A stretch of DNA of 64,000 bases. Source: Pseudomonas jessenii (GTDB lineage Bacteria > Pseudomonadota > Gammaproteobacteria > Pseudomonadales > Pseudomonadaceae). A model generated the notes under the pieces. It searched no databases. It was not told the origin of the DNA and saw only the letters and a program-made list of their open reading frames with translations. The translations under genes were made by a program, and so were the position numbers. Numbering within the stretch: position 1 is the stretch's first letter; each line of letters begins with the position of its first letter. The stretch lies in NCBI RefSeq assembly GCF_002236115.1, contig NZ_NIWT01000009.1, positions 186,001 through 250,000 of the forward strand, written 5' to 3'. Below are positions 23,834 through 32,709 of this stretch, one piece after another.

Positions 23834-25891
23834 TCAGGCATCCGGCAGCGCTTGATATGGCGCTTCTTTATCCGTGCGTTCCTTGGTGCCCCAGGCAGCG
23901 ATGCCGACCTTGAGCGCAAAGAACAGGATGCTGAACACCACGAACAGGAACAGCGCAGTCAGGGTCGCGTTGGTGTAGGCGTTGAAGATCACATGCTGCA
24001 TCTGGTCGATGCTCTTGGCCGGGGCCAGCACCTGACCATTGGCCAGCGCATCGCTGTATTTCTTGGCCAGGGCCAGGAAGCCGATCGCCGGGTTTGCATC
24101 GAACAGCTTGATGAAGCCGGCGGTGGTGGTGCAGATCAGCAGCCATACGGCCGGCAGCAAGGTCACCCACACATAACGCTGGCGCTTCATCTTGATCAGC
24201 ACCACGGTGCCGAGCATCAGCGCGATACCGGCCAGCATCTGGTTGGAGATGCCGAACAGCGGCCACAAGGTGTTGATGCCACCCAGTGGATCGATCACGC
24301 CCTGGTACAGCAGATAACCCCACATGGCCACGCAGCCTGCGGTGGCCACCAGGTTGGCGGTCCAGGATTCGGTGCGTTTGAGCGCCGGGACGAAAGAGCC
24401 GAGCAAGTCCTGGAGCATGAAGCGACCGGCACGGGTACCGGCATCCACTGCGGTGAGGATGAACAGCGCTTCGAACAGGATCGCGAAGTGGTACCAGAAC
24501 GCCATGGTGTTCTCGCCCGGCAGAACACTGTGCAGGATCTGCGCGATCCCGACCGCCAGGGTCGGCGCACCACCGGCACGGGCCAGGATGGTGGTTTCAC
24601 CGATGTCATGTGCCACCGCTTGCAGGGCTTCCGGGGTAATGGCGAAGCCCCAGCTGCTGACGGTTTGCGCAACGGTCACCGCATCGGCACCGACTACAGC
24701 GGCCGGGCTGTTCATGGCGAAGTACACACCCGGATCGATCACCGACGCGGCAACCATGGCCATGATGGCGACGAACGACTCCATCAGCATGCCGCCGTAA
24801 CCGATGTAACGGGCATGCCCCTCACTGGCAAGCAGCTTGGGCGTGGTGCCGGAAGCAATCAGCGAGTGGAAACCGGAGACCGCGCCACAGGCGATGGTGA
24901 TGAACAGGAACGGGAACAGACCGCCCTTCCAAACCGGACCGGTGCCGTCGACGAACTGGGTCAGGGCCGGCATTCTCAGCTCGGGCATGGTCACCAGGAT
25001 GCCAATCGCCAGGGCGACGATGGTGCCGATTTTCAGGAACGTCGAGAGGTAGTCACGGGGTGCCAGGATCAGCCACACCGGCAGTACCGCCGCGACAAAA
25101 CCGTAACCGATCAGCATCCAGGTGATCTGGATACCGGTAAAGGTAAAGGCTTTGGCCCACACCGGATCCGCGGCAATCTGCCCGCCGAGCCAGATCGAGC
25201 CCAGCAGCAACAGCACGCCGATCACCGAGATTTCACCAATGCGACCCGGGCGGATGTAGCGCATGTAGATGCCCATGAACATCGCGATCGGGATGGTCGC
25301 CATTACCGTGAAAATGCCCCAAGGGCTTTCGGCCAGGGCCTTCACCACGATCAGCGCCAGCACCGCGAGGATGATGACCATGATCAGGAAGCAGCCGAAC
25401 AGCGCGATGGTGCCGGGGATGCGGCCCATTTCCTCACGGACCATGTCGCCCAGGGAACGACCGTTGCGGCGGGTGGACATGAACAGGACCATGAAGTCCT
25501 GCACCGCACCGGCCAGTACCACGCCGGCGATCAGCCACAGCGTGCCGGGCAGGTAGCCCATCTGCGCCGCCAATACCGGGCCGACCAGCGGACCTGCACC
25601 GGCAATGGCCGCGAAGTGGTGACCGAACAGGACATGTTTGTTGGTCGGCACGTAGTCCAGACCATCGTTATTGAGCACAGCCGGAGTGGCTCGATTGGGG
25701 TCGAGTTGCATCACTTTGTTGGCGATGAACAGGCTGTAGTAGCGGTAGGCAACGAGGTAGATGGCGACGGCTGCGACTACGATCCACAGGGCGTTGATCG
25801 CTTCGCCGCGGCGCAGGGCCACGACACTCAGCGCAATCGCTCCCAGGACAGCCACGGCAAACCAGGCGAGGTGTTTAGCCAGACGGGGCAT
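23834..25891 (-). CDS. cstA: Carbon starvation protein A (CstA/BtsT-type transporter)
   Basis: 685 residues with some 16-18 membrane helices. N-terminal CstA motifs: YVPTNKHVLFGHHFAAIAGAGPLVGP and GAVQDFMVLFMSTRRNGRSLGDM. The family imports pyruvate or peptides during carbon limitation. AGGAG ribosome site 7 bases before the ATG. The gene is divergent from a sensor kinase-regulator pair that is probably its controller, with TACGTA boxes between. Confidence 0.92.
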   Translation of the reverse strand: MPRLAKHLAWFAVAVLGAIALSVVALRRGEAINALWIVVAAVAIYLVAYRYYSLFIANKVMQLDPNRATPAVLNNDGLDYVPTNKHVLFGHHFAAIAGAGPLVGPVLAAQMGYLPGTLWLIAGVVLAGAVQDFMVLFMSTRRNGRSLGDMVREEMGRIPGTIALFGCFLIMVIILAVLALIVVKALAESPWGIFTVMATIPIAMFMGIYMRYIRPGRIGEISVIGVLLLLGSIWLGGQIAADPVWAKAFTFTGIQITWMLIGYGFVAAVLPVWLILAPRDYLSTFLKIGTIVALAIGILVTMPELRMPALTQFVDGTGPVWKGGLFPFLFITIACGAVSGFHSLIASGTTPKLLASEGHARYIGYGGMLMESFVAIMAMVAASVIDPGVYFAMNSPAAVVGADAVTVAQTVSSWGFAITPEALQAVAHDIGETTILARAGGAPTLAVGIAQILHSVLPGENTMAFWYHFAILFEALFILTAVDAGTRAGRFMLQDLLGSFVPALKRTESWTANLVATAGCVAMWGYLLYQGVIDPLGGINTLWPLFGISNQMLAGIALMLGTVVLIKMKRQRYVWVTLLPAVWLLICTTTAGFIKLFDANPAIGFLALAKKYSDALANGQVLAPAKSIDQMQHVIFNAYTNATLTALFLFVVFSILFFALKVGIAAWGTKERTDKEAPYQALPDA

Positions 25892-26002
25892 AGCGTGTCT
25901 CCTGCCGACAGCCAGTGACTGCGGCGGTAATTTTTATAATTGTGTCCGCAGTGCGGAGCTGGCCCAATATCTGCGCATGTCGTCCACAAATAAATCCGCG
26001 TT

Positions 26003-26038
26003 ACTACGTACGCGGCGTCTACGTAGTTCTACGTAGAT
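26003..26038. promoter_or_regulatory. Three TACGTA boxes in the cstA upstream region
   Basis: TACGTA at 26005-26010, 26020-26025 and 26030-26035, spaced 15 and 10 bp. Each is palindromic (CTACGTAG in the last two). NarL/LuxR-type response regulators typically bind TACNNNT-like heptamers at helical spacing, and a regulator of that family is encoded at 27696. The site lies ~112 bases upstream of cstA. The rest of the gap to 26297 contains a REP. Confidence 0.55.
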
Positions 26039-26092
26039 GACGCCGATCTCATGTGGGTTCACCACCGGACCCGGGGGCCATCCCCGATCAAA

Positions 26093-26181
26093 TGTGGGAG
26101 CGAGCTTGCTCGCGATAGCGGGCTGTCAGACACATCAATGTTGAATGTGCCGCCCTCATCGCGCGCAAGCTCGCTTACACA
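26093..26181. repeat. REP pair upstream of the sensor kinase gene
   Basis: TGTGGGAGCGAGCTTGCTCG and a slightly degenerate inverted partner (GCGCGCAAGCTCGCTTACAC). Confidence 0.8.
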
Positions 26182-26297
26182 GGTTCTGTATTTCAACTGA
26201 ATGGCATCCCGGCCGCCGGTCATTCCGTCCAGCAACGCTACTGGCCGAACACCTCTTTGGCATATGATCCCGAGCCTTCGCGCGGGCAGGAGTCAAC

Positions 26298-27656
26298 ATG
26301 CAGCTCAAACACAAGATCGTCGCCCTCGGGATTCTGCCGCTGGTGCTGGCCATTGCCGTCATCTGCGCGCTGGTGATTTCCCTCAATCGCCAATTGGGCG
26401 ATCAACAGGCGCAACTGATCGAAGACAGCATTCTGGCGAGCAAGCGCGCGGAGCTGAAAAACTACGTGGAAATGGCCCAGAGCCTGATCGCGCCCCTGTA
26501 CGACGACGGCCACGGCGATGCCCGTGCCCAACAACAAGTGCTGGAAGAACTGCGCAAGCTCAGCTTTGGCATCAACGGCTACTTCTTCGTCTACGACCAC
26601 GAAGGCCGCAGCCTGATGCATGCGCGCCAGTCGGAACTGGTGGGCCAATACCTGTGGGACATGAAAGATCCCCACGGCCTGCCGGTGATCCAGGCGCTGC
26701 TCAAAAGCGCGCAATCGGGCGAAGGTTTTCAACGCTATGCCTGGAACAAACCCTCCTCCGGTCAGGTGACCGACAAGCTCGCCTACGTGGTGATGCTCGA
26801 TCGCTGGGGCTGGATGCTCGGTACCGGCATCTACCTCGAAGACATCGAACGCGCCACCCAGCAGGCCCGTGCCGAAGTGGCCATGGGAATTCGCAAGACC
26901 ATGATGGCGATTGCCGTGGTTGCCCTCGTCGCGGTGCTGTTCGTCTTCGCCACGGGCATGACCCTCAACGTCAGCGAACATCGGCTGGCGGACAAGAAAC
27001 TGCAGCGCCTGACCCAGCGCATCGTCAGCCTGCAGGAAGAGGAACGATCACGGGTGTCCCGCGAGTTGCACGACGGCATCAGCCAGGTGCTGGTCTCGAT
27101 CAAGTTTCAATTCGAACTGGCCAGCCATCTGCTGGAACGCGGACAGGCCCACGACAAGGGCTTGAGCACGCTGAAAGACGCCACCGAGCGCCTGGGCGAT
27201 GCCATCGGCGAAGTCCGCAGCCTCTCCCACGACCTGCGCTCATCCCTGCTCGACACCCTCGGCCTGCCGGCGGCCATCGGCCAATTGGCTGCCGAATTCG
27301 AGCAGCGCAGCGGGCTGACCGTGACCTATGACGAAAATGAATTCGACTGTCAATTGGTCGACGGCGCGGCTGTTTCGCTGTTCCGAATCGTCCAGGAAGG
27401 CCTGACCAATATTGAACGCCACGCCCAGGCGAAGAACGTGTCCATTACACTGCGCGGCTGCGAACAGTCGGTGCGGCTGACGGTGGTCGATGACGGCATT
27501 GGTTTCAACGTCGCCCAGGTCGAACGTCGTCAGGCCGGCATTGGCCTGCGTAATATCCGCGAACGCGTCGAACATTTTGGCGGGCGCTTCGATTTGATTT
27601 CGATGCCGGGCAGAAGTGAGCTGGACGTGCGGCTGCCAATGAAACCAGACGCATAA
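26298..27656 (+). CDS. Cache-domain sensor histidine kinase (NarX/HisKA_3 type)
   Basis: 452 residues. Membrane helix 1 at ~10-30; periplasmic single cache domain (~30-200) with GINGYFFVYDHEGRSLMHA and WGWMLGTGIYLED, as in sensors of small carboxylates; helix 2 around IAVVALVAVLFVFATG. HisKA_3 dimerisation with phospho-His258 in RVSRELHDGISQ, then the HATPase N, G1 and G2 boxes (IVQEGLTNIERHA, VDDGIGF, AGIGLRNIRERV). AGGAG ribosome site. Together with the next gene and the divergent cstA, a role in sensing an organic acid such as pyruvate is plausible but inferred. Confidence 0.88.
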   Translation: MQLKHKIVALGILPLVLAIAVICALVISLNRQLGDQQAQLIEDSILASKRAELKNYVEMAQSLIAPLYDDGHGDARAQQQVLEELRKLSFGINGYFFVYDHEGRSLMHARQSELVGQYLWDMKDPHGLPVIQALLKSAQSGEGFQRYAWNKPSSGQVTDKLAYVVMLDRWGWMLGTGIYLEDIERATQQARAEVAMGIRKTMMAIAVVALVAVLFVFATGMTLNVSEHRLADKKLQRLTQRIVSLQEEERSRVSRELHDGISQVLVSIKFQFELASHLLERGQAHDKGLSTLKDATERLGDAIGEVRSLSHDLRSSLLDTLGLPAAIGQLAAEFEQRSGLTVTYDENEFDCQLVDGAAVSLFRIVQEGLTNIERHAQAKNVSITLRGCEQSVRLTVVDDGIGFNVAQVERRQAGIGLRNIRERVEHFGGRFDLISMPGRSELDVRLPMKPDA

Positions 27657-27695
27657 CGCTGACCCGGCCCAAAACTACAAGAGTGAATAGCTGCG

Positions 27696-28328
27696 ATGAA
27701 CCTGCCCTCCCCGATCCGCGTCGCCCTGGTCGACGATCACTCCCTGGTCCGCGACGGCATCAAGGCGCTGCTGGCCGTGATGTCGCCCCTGGAAATGGTC
27801 GGCGAAGCGGAAAACGGCGCCGCGGCCATCGAGATGGTCGGACGTTGCCAGCCGGACCTGCTGCTGGTCGACATCAGCCTGCCGGACATGAACGGCCTGG
27901 AACTGACCCGCGTGCTGCGCAGCCAGTACCCGTCGCTCAAGGTGCTGGTGCTGAGCATGTACGACAATTACGAATACGTCAGTGAATCGGTGCGCTCCGG
28001 TGCCAGCGGCTACGTGCTGAAGAACGCCCCGTCACGGGAAATCATCGCCGCCATCGAGGCCATCACCAGCGGGGGAACCTTCTACAGCGCGGAAATCGCC
28101 CAGCGGCTGATCGCCGACAGGAACACCGACAACGAACTGACCCCTAGGGAAAGCCAGGTGCTGTCGAAGATGGCGCAGGGGTTGAACAACAAGGAAATGG
28201 CCCGGGAACTGGACATCAGCGTGCGCACGGTGGAAACCCATCGCCTGAGCATCCGACGCAAACTCAACATCGACAAGCCGGCGGCGCTGGTCAAATACGC
28301 GATCGATCATGGGCTTATTTCCCGCTAG
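27696..28328 (+). CDS. NarL/LuxR-family response regulator
   Basis: 210 residues. Receiver domain 1-125 with Asp59 in LLLVDISLPDMNG as phosphoacceptor and the switch lysine in GYVLKNAPSREI. C-terminal LuxR helix-turn-helix: LTPRESQVLSKMAQGLNNKEMARELDIS, VRTVETHRLSIRRKL. It is 39 bases behind the kinase gene and forms a two-component pair with it. Candidate to bind the TACGTA boxes at 26003-26038. Confidence 0.92.
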   Translation: MNLPSPIRVALVDDHSLVRDGIKALLAVMSPLEMVGEAENGAAAIEMVGRCQPDLLLVDISLPDMNGLELTRVLRSQYPSLKVLVLSMYDNYEYVSESVRSGASGYVLKNAPSREIIAAIEAITSGGTFYSAEIAQRLIADRNTDNELTPRESQVLSKMAQGLNNKEMARELDISVRTVETHRLSIRRKLNIDKPAALVKYAIDHGLISR

Positions 28329-28465
28329 TACCGCTCCCACAAGGGGCATCGAATCCACCATTGACTGCGTCGATAGTCACCATTGATTCAATGAAGTTCT
28401 CTTAAAAAATCCACGGCGTAACATCTGCTCCATACCAACCCATAAGCACCCCGGAGCACACCATC

Positions 28466-28906
28466 ATGAAACGCCAGACCCTCCTCAGCATCGCTTTCTC
28501 GGTTTTCGCAGTTAACGCTTTCGCCGCAAACTCTGCTCAACCTGTGGTCGCTGAAGGCGGCTCCGATCGTCTGATTGAAAGCCGTGTGGCCGAGGGTGGT
28601 TCCGATCGCCTGATCGAGAATCGTGTCGCCGAAGGTGGTTCGGATCGCCTGCTGGAAAAACGTGTTGCCGAAGGCGGCTCCGACAAGCTCCTGCAAAACC
28701 GCGTCGCTGAAGGCGGCTCCGACAAACTCCTGCAGAACCGCGTCGCTGAAGGCGGTTCCGACAAACTGCTGCAAAACCGCGTAGCCGAAGGCGGTTCCGA
28801 CAAACTGCTGCAAAACCGCGTAGCCGAAGGCGGTTCCGACAAACTGCTGCAAAACCGCGTAGCCGAAGGCGGTTCGGATCGTCTGATCGAAAGCCGCGCT
28901 GTCTGA
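28466..28906 (+). CDS. Secreted protein of nine 13-residue tandem repeats
   Basis: 146 residues: signal peptide (MKRQTLLSIAFSVFAVNAFA), a seven-residue spacer, then nine back-to-back copies of VAEGGSD(R/K)L(I/L)(E/Q)xR and a final AV. The five central copies are identical VAEGGSDKLLQNR; the outer ones vary (RLIESR, RLIENR, RLLEKR). There are no cysteines or known domains. Similar Pseudomonas proteins are, to my recollection, sometimes auto-annotated 'phage infection protein', which gives no real function. The repeats end in Arg and could be cut into equal 13-mers by a trypsin-like protease, or form a regular helical rod. Own terminator; promoter in the 137 bases upstream. Confidence 0.75.
   Translation: MKRQTLLSIAFSVFAVNAFAANSAQPVVAEGGSDRLIESRVAEGGSDRLIENRVAEGGSDRLLEKRVAEGGSDKLLQNRVAEGGSDKLLQNRVAEGGSDKLLQNRVAEGGSDKLLQNRVAEGGSDKLLQNRVAEGGSDRLIESRAV
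28549..28900 (+). repeat. 39-bp tandem repeats in the secreted repeat protein
   Basis: Nine in-frame 39-base units (start GTCGCTGAAGGCGGCTCCGA or close variants). The central units are nearly identical at the DNA level, indicating recent duplication by slippage or recombination. Confidence 0.85.
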
Positions 28907-28934
28907 ATGCAGTGCTTTACCGCAGGACTCGACG

Positions 28935-28966
28935 AAAAACCCGGCCTCATCAGCCGGGTTTTTTTA
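28935..28966. terminator. Rho-independent terminator of the repeat-protein gene
   Basis: AAAAACCCGGC and GCCGGGTTTTTTT arms with a 7-base loop, 29 bases past the stop. Confidence 0.88.
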
Positions 28967-29064
28967 CGTCTTTTATAAGTCCTTCCCGCCACGCATAGCG
29001 CCTCGCCCGCCCCCCTTTTATCGCCATCCAGCCAGAAACTCCGTTCGGGGACTTGTGCTTCCGG

Positions 29065-29080
29065 TATTATGGTATACCAT
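29065..29080. promoter_or_regulatory. GntR-type operator, site 1
   Basis: TATTATGGTATACCAT, containing the perfect palindrome ATGGTATACCAT at 29069-29080, 38 bases before the DUF1185 start codon. Related palindromes occur at 36431-36450 and 37775-37799; FadR-subfamily GntR proteins bind TGGTATACCA-like sites. Confidence 0.65.
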
Positions 29081-29117
29081 CAGACGCACAGACACCCAAA
29101 CCTCTACGGAGCAGCTC

Positions 29118-29708
29118 ATGAGTTTCGAAATCCGCAAGATCGTCAGCTATGTCGAAGAAACCTTTATTGAAGGCGGCAAAGCCACCGATAAGCCTGTGAC
29201 CATGGTCGGTCTGGCCGTGGTGATGAAGAACCCCTGGCTGGGCAACGGTTTCGTCGAAGACCTGAAACCACAGATCCGCGCCAACTGCTCCGACCTCGGC
29301 GCACTGATGGTCGAGCGTCTGGTGGGCATCATTGGCGGCGCCGAGAAAATCGAGGCGTACGGCAAGGCTGCGGTGGTCGGCGCCGATGGCGAAATCGAAC
29401 ACGCTTCGGCGGTGATCCACACCCTGCGCTTCGGCAACCATTACCGCGAGGCGGTCAAGGCCAAGAGCTACCTGAGCTTCACCAACAAGCGCGGCGGCCC
29501 GGGCACCTCGATCCAGATCCCGATGATGCACAAGGACGACGAAGGCCTGCGCTCGCACTACATCACCCTGGAAATGCAGATCGAAGACGCGCCGCGTGCC
29601 GACGAAATCGTCGTGGTCCTGGGTTGCGCCGACGGCGGCCGCCTGCACCCGCGCATCGGCAACCGCTACATCGACCTGGAAGAACTGGCTGCCGAAAAAG
29701 CCCAGTAA
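29118..29708 (+). CDS. Amino acid synthesis (DUF1185) family protein
   Basis: 196 residues, CGGAGCAG upstream. Matches the DUF1185 'amino acid synthesis' family: IRKIVSYVEETFIEGGK, VVMKNPWLGNGFVEDL, RGGPGTSIQIPMMHKDDEGLRSHY, VVLGCADGGRLHPRIGNR. The biochemical role of this family is not established. First gene of the catabolic island, directly behind operator site 1 and followed by hydrolase and dehydrogenase genes. Confidence 0.85.
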   Translation: MSFEIRKIVSYVEETFIEGGKATDKPVTMVGLAVVMKNPWLGNGFVEDLKPQIRANCSDLGALMVERLVGIIGGAEKIEAYGKAAVVGADGEIEHASAVIHTLRFGNHYREAVKAKSYLSFTNKRGGPGTSIQIPMMHKDDEGLRSHYITLEMQIEDAPRADEIVVVLGCADGGRLHPRIGNRYIDLEELAAEKAQ

Positions 29709-29752
29709 CCGGCCAGCAGAACGACAACAAGAAGGCATTGCAGGAGCGCTCC

Positions 29753-30586
29753 ATGATTCGGCTCACCGCTGAACTCACCCCGGCTGGCACCAGTTACCTG
29801 GCGACCGGCCAAGGCCAGCCCGTGGTCTTGATCCACGGCGTGGGCCTGAACAAAGAAATGTGGGGCGGCCAGATCGTTGGCCTGGCCACGAAGTACCGCG
29901 TCATCGCCTACGACATGCTCGGCCATGGCGCCAGCCCGCGACCGGAGAACGGTACGCAACTGCTCGGCTATGCCGACCAGTTGCTGGAGCTGCTCGACCA
30001 CCTGCAATTGCCCAAGGCAACGGTGATCGGTTTTTCCATGGGCGGGCTGGTGGCGCGGGCCTTTGCCCTGCACTACCCGCAACGCCTGGAAGGCCTGGTG
30101 GTGCTCAACAGCGTGTTCAACCGCAGTGCCGAACAGCGTGCCGGGGTCATCGCCCGCACCAGCCAGGCTGCCGAACACGGGCCGGACGCCAATGCCGAAG
30201 CCGCACTGTCGCGCTGGTTCAGCCGTGAATACCAGGCCGCGAACCCGGCGCAGATCGCCGCGATTCGCCAGACCCTGGCCGGCAATGACCCTCAGGGCTA
30301 CCTGACCACTTATGAACTGTTCGCCACCCAGGATATGTACCGCGCCGACGACCTGGCCAGCATCCAGGTGCCGACGCTGATCGCCACCGGCGAACTGGAC
30401 CCCGGCTCAACCCCGGAAATGGCCCGGCAACTGGCCGAACGGATTCCCGGCGCGACCGTTGCCGTACTCGCCGAGCAACGGCATATGATGCCGGTAGAGT
30501 CGCCGCGCCTGGTCAACCAGCTGTTGCTGGAGTTTCTGCAGACCGCGCACTCCAAACAAAACCAGATCAAGGGGATCGTTGCATGA
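29753..30586 (+). CDS. Alpha/beta-fold hydrolase
   Basis: 277 residues from the ATG at 29753 (AGGAG upstream). Triad: Ser in VIGFSMGGLVARA, Asp in IATGELDPGSTPE, His in LAEQRHMMPVESP; oxyanion motif LIHGVGLNKEMWGG. It resembles the RutD/enol-lactonase/carbamate-hydrolase part of the superfamily. In this operon it probably hydrolyses a ring-cleavage or carbamate-like intermediate. Its stop overlaps the next start (ATGA). Confidence 0.85.
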   Translation: MIRLTAELTPAGTSYLATGQGQPVVLIHGVGLNKEMWGGQIVGLATKYRVIAYDMLGHGASPRPENGTQLLGYADQLLELLDHLQLPKATVIGFSMGGLVARAFALHYPQRLEGLVVLNSVFNRSAEQRAGVIARTSQAAEHGPDANAEAALSRWFSREYQAANPAQIAAIRQTLAGNDPQGYLTTYELFATQDMYRADDLASIQVPTLIATGELDPGSTPEMARQLAERIPGATVAVLAEQRHMMPVESPRLVNQLLLEFLQTAHSKQNQIKGIVA

Positions 30587-32064
30587 CACTCGCACGCTTC
30601 CAGATGTGCATCGGCGGTGAATGGGTCGATGCCCTGTCCGGCAAGACCTTCGAAAGCCTCAACCCGGCTTTGGCCGAACCCTGGGCTGAACTGCCCGATG
30701 CCGACGAAGCCGATGTCGAGCGTGCCGTGCAGGCTGCGCAGACGGCTTTCGACAGCCCGGCATGGCGCGGTTTGACGGCTACCGCTCGCGGCAAATTGCT
30801 GCGACGCCTGGGCGACCTGATCGCCGAGAACAAAGAACAACTGGCGCAGCTCGAAAGCCGTGACAACGGCAAGCTGATCCGCGAAACCCGTGGCCAGGTC
30901 GGCTATTTGCCGGAGTTCTTCCACTACACCGCAGGCCTGGCGGACAAGCTCGAAGGCGGCACCCTGCCGCTGGACAAGCCGGATCTGTTTGCCTACACCG
31001 TGCACGAAGCCATGGGTGTGGTTGCCGCGATCATTCCGTGGAACAGCCCGCTGTACCTGACCGCGATTAAACTCGCCCCAGCCCTCGCCGCAGGCAATAC
31101 CATCGTGATCAAGCCGTCGGAACACGCCTCGGCAACGATTCTTGAACTGGCGCGCCTGGCACTGGAAGCCGGGATTCCGCCGGGGGTGGTCAACGTCGTC
31201 ACCGGTTACGGTCCGAGCACCGGCGCCGCCCTCACCCGCCATCCGCTGATCCGCAAGATCGCCTTCACCGGCGGCGCGGCGACGGCTCGGCATGTGGTGC
31301 GCAGCAGTGCCGAGAACTTCGCCAAGCTGTCGCTGGAACTGGGGGGCAAATCGCCGAACATCATCTTCGCCGATGCCGACCTCGACAGCGCGATCAACGG
31401 CGCCATCGCCGGGATCTATGCCGCCTCCGGGCAAAGCTGCGTCTCCGGTTCGCGCTTGCTGGTGCAGGACGAAATCTACGATGAGTTCGTCGGTCGTCTG
31501 GTGGAACGCGCCAAGCGCATCCGCATTGGCAACCCGCAGGACGACAGCAGCGAAATGGGCCCGATGGCCACCGCACAGCAACTGGCCGTGGTCGAAGGCC
31601 TGGTGGCCGATGCCATCGCCGAAGGCGCGCGCCTGCGCCTGGGCGGCAAGCGTCCAGAGAATCTGGGTGACGGCTGGTTCTACGAACCGACGCTGTTCGA
31701 GTGCGACCGCAATTCGATGAAGATCATGCAGGAAGAAGTCTTTGGTCCGGTGGCTTCGGTCATCCGTTTCAAGGACGAAGCCCAAGCGCTGGCGATTGCC
31801 AACGACTCGCAGTTCGGCCTCGCCGCCGGCATCTGGACCCGCGACCTGGGCCGCGCCCATCGCCTGGCCCGGGACGTGCGTTCGGGGATCATCTGGGTCA
31901 ACACCTACCGTGCAGTCTCGGCCATGGCGCCGATCGGCGGCTTCAAGAACAGCGGCTATGGACGCGAAAGCGGCATCGATTCGGTGCTGGCCTACACCGA
32001 GCTGAAAACGGTGTGGATCAACCTGTCCCAGGCACCGATGCCTGATCCCTTCGTGATGCGCTAG
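30583..32064 (+). CDS. NAD(P)-dependent aldehyde dehydrogenase
   Basis: 493 residues, full-length ALDH. Motifs: PWNSPLYLTAIKLAPALAAG (cofactor), FTGGAATARHV, catalytic base Glu252 in LELGGKSPN, nucleophile Cys286 in ASGQSCVSGSR, and EEVFGPVASV. It oxidises an aldehyde to the acid. It is coupled to the hydrolase upstream and the flavin reductase downstream (12-base gap), so it likely acts in the same pathway. Closest family style: betaine/hydroxymuconic-semialdehyde-type ALDH. Confidence 0.9.
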   Translation: MTLARFQMCIGGEWVDALSGKTFESLNPALAEPWAELPDADEADVERAVQAAQTAFDSPAWRGLTATARGKLLRRLGDLIAENKEQLAQLESRDNGKLIRETRGQVGYLPEFFHYTAGLADKLEGGTLPLDKPDLFAYTVHEAMGVVAAIIPWNSPLYLTAIKLAPALAAGNTIVIKPSEHASATILELARLALEAGIPPGVVNVVTGYGPSTGAALTRHPLIRKIAFTGGAATARHVVRSSAENFAKLSLELGGKSPNIIFADADLDSAINGAIAGIYAASGQSCVSGSRLLVQDEIYDEFVGRLVERAKRIRIGNPQDDSSEMGPMATAQQLAVVEGLVADAIAEGARLRLGGKRPENLGDGWFYEPTLFECDRNSMKIMQEEVFGPVASVIRFKDEAQALAIANDSQFGLAAGIWTRDLGRAHRLARDVRSGIIWVNTYRAVSAMAPIGGFKNSGYGRESGIDSVLAYTELKTVWINLSQAPMPDPFVMR

Positions 32065-32076
32065 GAGTCCTGGAAA

Positions 32077-32562
32077 ATGATCGAACCCGGCATTTACAAA
32101 GACGTGATGAGCTCGTTCCCCTCCGGGGTCACGGTGGTCACCACCCTGGACCCGGACGGCGGCATCGTCGGCATCACCGCCAGCGCCTTCAGTGCGCTGT
32201 CGATCGACCCGGCACTGGTGCTGTTCTGCCCCAACTACGGCTCCGACACCTACCCGGTGCTGCGCGACAGCAAGCAGTTCGCAATTCACCTGCTGTCCGC
32301 CGACCAGACCGCCGAGGCCTATGCCTTCGCCGGTAAAGGCAAGGACAAGGCCAAAGGGATCGAGTGGCACTTGAGCGAATTGGGTAACCCGATCCTCGCC
32401 AAGGCCACGGCGATCATCGAGTGCGAACTGTGGCGCGAATACGACGGCGGCGATCACGCGATCATCGTCGGCGCGGTGAAGAACCTGATCCTGCCCGCGC
32501 AACCGGTCACGCCGATGATCTACCACAAAGGCAAACTGGGCCCCCTGCCCACCCTGGCCTGA
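32077..32562 (+). CDS. Flavin reductase (HpaC/RutF family)
   Basis: 161 residues of the FMN-binding split-barrel fold: FPSGVTVVTTLDPDG, GITASAFSALSIDPALVLFC, IHLLSADQTAEAYAFAGKGKDK. Such enzymes supply reduced FMN/FAD to a two-component monooxygenase. No monooxygenase gene is present in the island, so its partner is encoded elsewhere or it acts in another reaction. Confidence 0.88.
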   Translation: MIEPGIYKDVMSSFPSGVTVVTTLDPDGGIVGITASAFSALSIDPALVLFCPNYGSDTYPVLRDSKQFAIHLLSADQTAEAYAFAGKGKDKAKGIEWHLSELGNPILAKATAIIECELWREYDGGDHAIIVGAVKNLILPAQPVTPMIYHKGKLGPLPTLA

Positions 32563-32573
32563 CACTGCTTTTC

Positions 32574-32663
32574 TGTAGGAGCGAGCTTGCTCGCGATGAC
32601 GGTGTATCAGTCGACATCGATGTTGAATGTCAGTCCGCTATCGCGAGCAAGCTCGCTCCCACA
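32574..32663. repeat. REP pair inside the catabolic operon
   Basis: TGTAGGAGCGAGCTTGCTCG and its inverted partner, between the flavin reductase gene and the second aldehyde dehydrogenase gene. Confidence 0.85.
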
Positions 32664-32709
32664 GGTACTGCACCAGACAGTTAAGTCTTCATTCTTTCCA
32701 GGAGCCGGC

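Noticed and set aside
23852..25918. Long rightward frame opposite cstA
   Set aside because: It mirrors the cstA gene; the product is rich in Gln/His/Arg/Gly, typical of antisense translation of membrane-protein genes.
28549..28900. Array of ~39-bp repeats that might be a CRISPR
   Set aside because: The repeats are contiguous, in frame and have no spacers; they encode a 13-residue protein repeat, and no cas genes are near.
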